From positions 2,852,001-2,916,000 of the forward strand of contig NC_006513.1 of NCBI RefSeq assembly GCF_000025965.1: 64,000 nt of DNA, given 5' to 3'. This document shows, piece by piece, positions 59,614 through 64,000 of the stretch. This DNA comes from Aromatoleum aromaticum EbN1. Its GTDB lineage: Bacteria > Pseudomonadota > Gammaproteobacteria > Burkholderiales > Rhodocyclaceae. The position numbers and the translations under genes were made by a program. The first letter of the stretch is position 1. Each line of letters begins with the position of its first letter. The notes beneath the pieces are model-generated. The model worked only from the letters and a program-made list of their open reading frames with translations, did no database searches and was not told where the DNA came from.

Positions 59614-59925
59614 ATGAAAGTACTGATGTGGTGTGACAACCTGGCGACCCGCAGGGACCTCGAATCGGCATGGGGGACAGTCGGATTGACGGTGCTGAAG
59701 AAGAACACGGTCGAGGTGCCGGACTGTATCGTCGTCGACATGGCGGTGCGCAACCCGTGCGTGCGCATCGCCGAGCTTCGGGCGGCGCATCCGCAAGTCG
59801 ACATCATCGCGTTCGCGTCCAAGTTCGACGCCGAGGCGTTTGCGGCGGCGAAGGAGGCTGGCGCCACCGAGATGGCCGCGCAAAACTCGATCGTGGAGCG
59901 CATCACGCGGCGCGCGCCCAAGTGA
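59614..59925 (+). CDS. Small protein resembling a degenerate receiver domain
   Basis: 103 residues. The layout suggests a response-regulator receiver fold: KVLMWCDNLATRRDLESAW, then PDCIVVDM with Asp42 at the phospho-acceptor position, IAELRAAHPQVDIIAFASKFDAEAFAAAKEAGATEMAAQNSIVERI. The usual acidic pair near the N-terminus and the Lys-Pro near the end are not conserved (AAQNS instead), so it may not be phosphorylated. No output domain. About 43 bases after fbpB on the same strand. Function not recognised. Confidence 0.6.
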   Translation: MKVLMWCDNLATRRDLESAWGTVGLTVLKKNTVEVPDCIVVDMAVRNPCVRIAELRAAHPQVDIIAFASKFDAEAFAAAKEAGATEMAAQNSIVERITRRAPK

Positions 59926-60028
59926 ACAGACGGCGCCGACTGCTGTCCTGTCACCGGTTTGTGGCCGATTTGGCCAAACCGGCTGACTTTCAAAGCATGA
60001 ATTCAGCGAACGATGAGATAATGCCGCG

Positions 60029-60394
60029 ATGAACGCACCACAACCGACTTCCCCTCGCCGCCGCATGCAGGAACTCCTGGAGATTCCTGATAGCCAGCGC
60101 ACCGAGGCCGAGTGGGACGAACTCATCGAACTCGAAATTTCAATGGCTCCGGGCAACCGTGAAGGTGCTCCGCAGCCGGGCGCCCGGCGCATGGATTCGG
60201 GAACGGGAGGGCCCCGCAAGCCGGGGCGGCACGCGAAACCGGGCGGCGGCCAGCAGCGCTCCGGGCCCCAGGGCGCGAGACCTCCGGCCCAGCCGAAACC
60301 GCAGGGCCAGGCGAAACCGCCTGAAGACGGACAACCCAGAAAACCGGCAAGAAAGTTCCGCAAGCGGCCGCCGAAGGAAATGCCGCCGCAATAA
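60029..60394 (+). CDS. Hypothetical Pro/Arg/Gly-rich small protein
   Basis: 121 residues. The first ~45 form a predicted helical segment (RRRMQELLEIPDSQRTEAEWDELIELEISMAPG). The rest is low-complexity, rich in Pro, Gly, Lys, Arg and Gln (RPPAQPKPQGQAKPP, RKFRKRPPK) and probably disordered and RNA- or protein-binding. No known domain was recognised. Convergent with gspN. Confidence 0.6.
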   Translation: MNAPQPTSPRRRMQELLEIPDSQRTEAEWDELIELEISMAPGNREGAPQPGARRMDSGTGGPRKPGRHAKPGGGQQRSGPQGARPPAQPKPQGQAKPPEDGQPRKPARKFRKRPPKEMPPQ

Positions 60395-60415
60395 GGGGAT
60401 CGCCGGTGGCCCCGT

Positions 60416-61147
60416 TCAGGGGAACATGATCCTGATCATCCCCGGTTTGTCACCGCGGACCGCGTTGCGGTCCATGATGTTCGGGATCCGGTCGACGATT
60501 TCGGGATCTCCCTCGACCGTGCCCGCGAACGAGCCCATGCCGTTCCGGTCCAGCTCGCCGCGGCCGGCAACGCGAACGCTCCCTGTCACCGTGTCGATTT
60601 CGAGCGCCGTTCGGTTGCCGACGAGCCGCAGCGTGAGCAGATAGTCGCCGAAACGTTGGTCCGGCACGATATCGACGCCGGCCTCCCGCCATGTGATTTG
60701 CAGTTCCCCGTTGCACCGGCTTTGCCAGTCGCATGCGATCGCCGGTGCCGAGAATCGGGCATTGCCGCGCCACCCGGCTCGTGCCGCAGGGTGCGGGATC
60801 GCGTCGGCGATAAGCGCTGCGGGCAGCTCGAGATCGAGTCCGGACAGATCGGCGCCCCCCACGGAGATCAGCAGTTGCGCCGGCGCACTGCCTTGCTCTC
60901 CGAACTGCACCGACAGCGCGCTTCCTGCGGTGCCCAGGTGCCAGCTGACCGGGCGCATCGCGCGAAGTCGGCGTCGCCCGTCGGACGTGGCAAGTGTCCC
61001 GCTGCCGCGCCAGAAGCTGCCTTCGGCGGCGGCAATCCGGAGGCGGCCGTCGCTGGCGGATGCGACGACAAGGTCCATCAGGCTCGCGGGCAGGCGGAGC
61101 AGCGCCAGCGCAAGACCCAGCAGCAGAAAGAGCGCGAGCTTCTTCAT
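60416..61147 (-). CDS. gspN: Type II secretion system protein N
   Basis: GspN-like inner-membrane/periplasmic protein, 243 residues. One N-terminal helix is followed by a beta-rich periplasmic domain with GSFWRGSGTL, RPVSWHL and a C-terminal GSFAGTVEGDPEIVDRIPNIMD, the GspN pattern. Last gene of the gsp operon; its start overlaps the gspM stop. Confidence 0.85.
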   Translation of the reverse strand: MKKLALFLLLGLALALLRLPASLMDLVVASASDGRLRIAAAEGSFWRGSGTLATSDGRRRLRAMRPVSWHLGTAGSALSVQFGEQGSAPAQLLISVGGADLSGLDLELPAALIADAIPHPAARAGWRGNARFSAPAIACDWQSRCNGELQITWREAGVDIVPDQRFGDYLLTLRLVGNRTALEIDTVTGSVRVAGRGELDRNGMGSFAGTVEGDPEIVDRIPNIMDRNAVRGDKPGMIRIMFP

Positions 61148-61632
61148 CGGTCAGGGTGCGCGGCCCGTGCCAGGTCGATGTCGACGCTGACCGTGTCGCG
61201 CTGGGCGGTGACGACGGCGCGCTGCGGCCGCAAACCCAGTTCCCGGTGCAGGTCCGCGAGCCATTCGATCAGCCCGTCGAAGTCGGCGACTCCCCGCACC
61301 TGCAGGGTTTCCCCGGACAGGGCGATCGACAGCGGCAGTGTACGCGATGCGGCAGCGGCTCGCGCAGCTTCGATCACTGTCGGCATCGCCGCGGCGGCCG
61401 GGAGTGGCGTCCGGCGTAGTCGCTGCAGATCGGCCGCGTCTTCCTGCATGCGGGCGAGCTGGCTGCGCGCTTCGGGCAGGCGCCGGGTAAGCTCTGCGCG
61501 TGCATCCCAAACCTGGTCCGCGACGTGGAAAAGCGCGCTTGCACTGACGACGATTGCGGCGACCGCGAGCAGCTGCCGTTCGCGCGGTGGGCGCGTCGCG
61601 ACTACGCCTGCGATGCGGGTCAGCGGGTTCAT
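61144..61632 (-). CDS. gspM: Type II secretion system protein M
   Basis: GspM-like bitopic protein, 162 residues: short cytoplasmic N-terminus, a membrane helix (about 20-38), a coiled-coil stretch (ARAELTRRLPEARSQLARMQEDAADLQRL) and a small ferredoxin-like domain. It pairs with GspL in the inner-membrane platform. ATG 61632 overlaps the gspL stop (ATGA). Confidence 0.85.
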   Translation of the reverse strand: MNPLTRIAGVVATRPPRERQLLAVAAIVVSASALFHVADQVWDARAELTRRLPEARSQLARMQEDAADLQRLRRTPLPAAAAMPTVIEAARAAAASRTLPLSIALSGETLQVRGVADFDGLIEWLADLHRELGLRPQRAVVTAQRDTVSVDIDLARAAHPDR

Positions 61633-62846
61633 GGCTGGTTCTTCCTCGAAAGCGTCAGGCTCGGCGCCGCGCCGCCGGTGCTTCGAACAACGTAGCCCAG
61701 CGACGCGAAACGCTTTTCCAGCACCCCGATCCCGCTTGCCGAGGCTGCATCGAGCGTGAGTTTCAGCTGCCCTGCTTCGTAGTCGAGGGTGCGGACCGAC
61801 GCGGGAGCCGCGCTGCCGCCAATCTCGGTGTACGCGGACAATAGCGCGAGCAGGTCGTCTTCGCGAAGTTCGCCGCGCAGGCTGCGGGCTTCGTCCAGAT
61901 GGCGGCGCAACTGCAGTGCGGGGGCGATCGCCGGCGTGTCGGGGACCGCGGTGACGAAGAGCCGGCGCATGCGCTCTTCGATGCCGTCGAGCTCGTGGCG
62001 CTGCCACAGTACCGAGGCAAGGTTCACCGCGGCGAACACCCCGACCGCGACGGCGGCGAGAATCAGCGGCCGGCGCAATGCCTGGCGCCCGGCCGAGCCT
62101 CGATGCGAGGGGGCGAACTCGCCGTGCAGCAGATCGGCACTCGCAGCCGGAGTTTCCCACCATCGATACGCCGCCCCGGCCTCGACTCTCAATCCGGGCA
62201 CCGTCCCGGCAAGGGTTGCCGGTTCGATGCTTCCCGGCGCCGTGGGCGCGCGCCGGACTTCCAGGGCCTCCGGTCCGGCGCCGCTCGCGCAGGCCTGCAG
62301 GAGCGCATGCGCGAGGATATCGGCGAGCGCACCGGCATCGGCGACGAACGCGTGCGTCGCGTCGAGGCGCAGGATGCATCCCCCAGTCGGGCCGAGCGCC
62401 AGCGTCCAGCGCGATCCGGCATCGGGGACCGCCTGCAGTTCGGCGACTGCGCGCAGCGGCGGGCAGCCGACTTCGGCGAGTCCGGCGAGCACGGTGCGAA
62501 GCCGCGCGCGGCTGATCACCAGCACTCCTGCCTCGAGCATTGCGCCATCAGCGTGCCGATGCGTCACCGCGAGGTGCTGTGCATCGACGTCCTTCAGCAG
62601 CTGGGTTTCGAGCGCGTAGCGCAGCAGCCGCTCCTGTTCCCGCCGCGCGGCTTTCGGAATACGGGTCTCGAACATACTGCATTGGGGGCCGCCCAGTACG
62701 AGTTCGCAGTGTGGCACGACCGGCCAGTGCGCAGGTTCCGACTGACCTTCCTGCACGATCCGATTGCGCTCGTCGAGCAGCATCCACGGCGCTGACGGGA
62801 TGGCAGGCCAGGTTTCGTCGATATAGATGATGAGTCGTCGGGTCAT
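61629..62846 (-). CDS. gspL: Type II secretion system protein L
   Basis: GspL-like protein, 405 residues. The cytoplasmic actin-like domain (about 1-260), with ALETQLLKDVDAQHLAV, binds the GspE ATPase. A membrane helix (RPLILAAVAVGVFAAVNLASVLW, about 263-285) and a periplasmic domain follow. Start ATG 62846 overlaps the gspK stop by ATGA. Confidence 0.85.
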   Translation of the reverse strand: MTRRLIIYIDETWPAIPSAPWMLLDERNRIVQEGQSEPAHWPVVPHCELVLGGPQCSMFETRIPKAARREQERLLRYALETQLLKDVDAQHLAVTHRHADGAMLEAGVLVISRARLRTVLAGLAEVGCPPLRAVAELQAVPDAGSRWTLALGPTGGCILRLDATHAFVADAGALADILAHALLQACASGAGPEALEVRRAPTAPGSIEPATLAGTVPGLRVEAGAAYRWWETPAASADLLHGEFAPSHRGSAGRQALRRPLILAAVAVGVFAAVNLASVLWQRHELDGIEERMRRLFVTAVPDTPAIAPALQLRRHLDEARSLRGELREDDLLALLSAYTEIGGSAAPASVRTLDYEAGQLKLTLDAASASGIGVLEKRFASLGYVVRSTGGAAPSLTLSRKNQP

Positions 62847-63766
62847 AGAATGCGTTGCCACAGGATGGTGGGCCAGGTTTCGCGGCGATCCAGCAATACT
62901 TCCAGGCGGACCACGGCGCTGCCGAAACCGGATCGCCCGATGACGGCGAAGTAGCGGCTCCTGACGTCGAGCCCCGTCCCGGGGGGCTGCGCGCCGGCCG
63001 GCAGACGGGCCGAAAAACCGGCCAGATCGCGGAACCACGCGCGCTCGCGCCCGGCGACAAGGATGCGCGCGTTGCCGAGTTCGAGATCGGCGACGATCGC
63101 GGCCAGCACTTCGGCCGGCGCGGTGTTGACGTTGATCCGGCTCGGCGCCGGCAGCGCGCTGACGAAAGGGGCGAGCCGCTGGACGAGCGCTTCGTCGAAA
63201 CCGGCGACGAGGCGCAGCTCGGCTGCATCGAGCAGTGATCCGTTCGCGCCCGACGCCTCGCGCAGCCCGGATGACACGATTCCGTTTTTTTCCTGACCGG
63301 TCGTGCTGCCGCCGATCCAGTCGACAAGGGCGTGCGCGAGCCGGCCGGCATCTGCCGGCGCGACGCCGAGCGTTGCCAGCAGACGCCCGAACTGCGCCAG
63401 CGCGGCCGGGTCGGGCTTGCCGTCCGGCACCAGATTGTTCAGGTTGAAAAGCCCCGATCGGTCGCGGATCTCGCCGCCGACTTCGCCTTCGCCGACCGGT
63501 GTCGGCGGTACGCGCACCGCCCATATTTCCTGCGTGTGATCGACGTTCGTGCGCTTGAAGTCGTCGGCCAGCACGTTGCGCGCCCAGTCCACCGCCCCGC
63601 GAGCGAGCAGCCGCGCCTGAGCCTGGTCCTGGCGGCCGGCGACGCTGTCGAGCGAGCGGCCGAAATCGCCGAGTACCGCAGCCGCCAGTCCGGCGGCGAG
63701 CGCGACGCTGAGCAGCGCAAGGATCACGGCCGCGCCGCACTGGGAATCGGCGTTAGCGCAGCGCAT
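62843..63766 (-). CDS. gspK: Type II secretion system minor pseudopilin K
   Basis: Minor pseudopilin at the pseudopilus tip, 307 residues. A prepilin-type N-terminus QCG-AAVILALLSVALAAGLAAAV lacks Glu at +5, as is usual for GspK. The alpha domain has DRSGLFNLNNLV, INVNTAPAEVLAAI and HALVDWIGG. ATG 63766 overlaps the gspJ end by 14 bases. Confidence 0.9.
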   Translation of the reverse strand: MRCANADSQCGAAVILALLSVALAAGLAAAVLGDFGRSLDSVAGRQDQAQARLLARGAVDWARNVLADDFKRTNVDHTQEIWAVRVPPTPVGEGEVGGEIRDRSGLFNLNNLVPDGKPDPAALAQFGRLLATLGVAPADAGRLAHALVDWIGGSTTGQEKNGIVSSGLREASGANGSLLDAAELRLVAGFDEALVQRLAPFVSALPAPSRINVNTAPAEVLAAIVADLELGNARILVAGRERAWFRDLAGFSARLPAGAQPPGTGLDVRSRYFAVIGRSGFGSAVVRLEVLLDRRETWPTILWQRIL

Positions 63767-64000
63767 ACAGGCGGGTCAGGGTGCCGGCCCCGGGCAGGTC
63801 GAGCTGCAGTTCGACGCCAGCAGGAATACTGTCGAGGCTGGAGCCGGGCGGCCAGTGGTCGAGCCACCCGGCGCTGCCGAGAAAGCGCCAGCGCACCGCG
63901 CCGACCGTATCGAGGAGGGTATCAATCTGCGGCGCTTCGTGCGCATCGCGTCCGGGCCAGCGCAGCCATTCGAGGCGTGCCCCGACATGGCGGAACGCGA
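63753..64000 (-). CDS. gspJ: Type II secretion system minor pseudopilin J, C-terminal part
   Basis: The minus-strand frame enters at the window edge and ends with TAA at 63755-63753, about 81 codons. RHVGARLEWLRWPG, VRWRFLGSAGWLDHWPP and VELQLDLPGAGTLTRLYAL match the C-terminal part of GspJ, and gspK follows directly. The N-terminus with the pilin signal lies outside. Confidence 0.8.
   Translation of the reverse strand, partial: AFRHVGARLEWLRWPGRDAHEAPQIDTLLDTVGAVRWRFLGSAGWLDHWPPGSSLDSIPAGVELQLDLPGAGTLTRLYALR

Noticed and set aside
57829-60363. 844-codon open frame on the minus strand
   Set aside because: It is antisense to fbpB and two following genes; composition is Arg/His/Gln-rich with no domain pattern, as expected for a shadow frame in GC-rich DNA.

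Overview
The window is a GC-rich, densely coded stretch of a betaproteobacterial chromosome. Gene order and protein sequences point to Rhodocyclales, in the Azoarcus/Aromatoleum/Thauera neighbourhood: separate nuoC and nuoD, pst genes directly after glmM, an rnfABCDGE-nth block, and DUF1841 and DUF4149 family proteins. The genus is inference; no database was searched. Almost all genes look intact and housekeeping in nature. There is no prophage, insertion sequence, integrase, CRISPR array or rRNA operon.

Layout. 1-9 kb: the 3' part of carB, then greA, a DUF4149 membrane protein, yhbY and rlmE (divergent), ftsH, folP and glmM. This is the classic proteobacterial greA/yhbY/rlmE/ftsH/folP/glmM neighbourhood. 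9-13 kb: a phosphate transport operon pstSCAB behind a clear Pho box, without phoU or phoBR. 13-14.4 kb: tpiA, secG and tRNA-Leu(GAG), the last two in the same order as E. coli secG-leuU. 14.5-29 kb: a complete 14-gene complex I operon nuoA-N, with an overlapping Nudix hydrolase gene at its end.

29.6-44.5 kb is a mosaic of short units: a single-chain class II (B12-dependent) ribonucleotide reductase with an NrdR-box-like palindrome upstream, a zinc-type CDF exporter, an EEP-family phosphatase/nuclease, a small minus-strand operon (YdcH-like protein, a Cys/Met-metabolism PLP-family protein that has lost its Schiff-base lysine, an alpha/beta hydrolase, a DUF2189 membrane protein), mltB, greB, htpG behind a heat-shock type promoter, a ClC H+/Cl- antiporter and a divergent MarR regulator. 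44.6-54 kb: a vWA protein and MoxR AAA+ ATPase pair, two overlapping monohaem cytochrome c genes, DUF1841, and rnfABCDGE-nth (electron transport to ferredoxin or redox sensors, plus endonuclease III). 54-60.4 kb: a minus-strand operon fbpC-aat-bpt-pyrD, joining a ferric-iron type ABC ATPase to both N-end-rule aminoacyl transferases and dihydroorotate dehydrogenase, with the iron permease fbpB divergent. 60.4-64 kb: the end of a type II secretion operon, transcribed gspJ-K-L-M-N towards the left.

The physiology is that of a respiratory, flexible aerobe/anaerobe: complex I, Rnf, cytochromes c and an oxygen-independent ribonucleotide reductase. The items most worth following up are the PLP-fold protein with several cofactor-binding residues replaced, the htpG leader in which a sigma-32-like -10 element forms one arm of a hairpin that would hide the ribosome binding site in read-through mRNA, and a four-cysteine cluster in the regulatory domain of FbpC.
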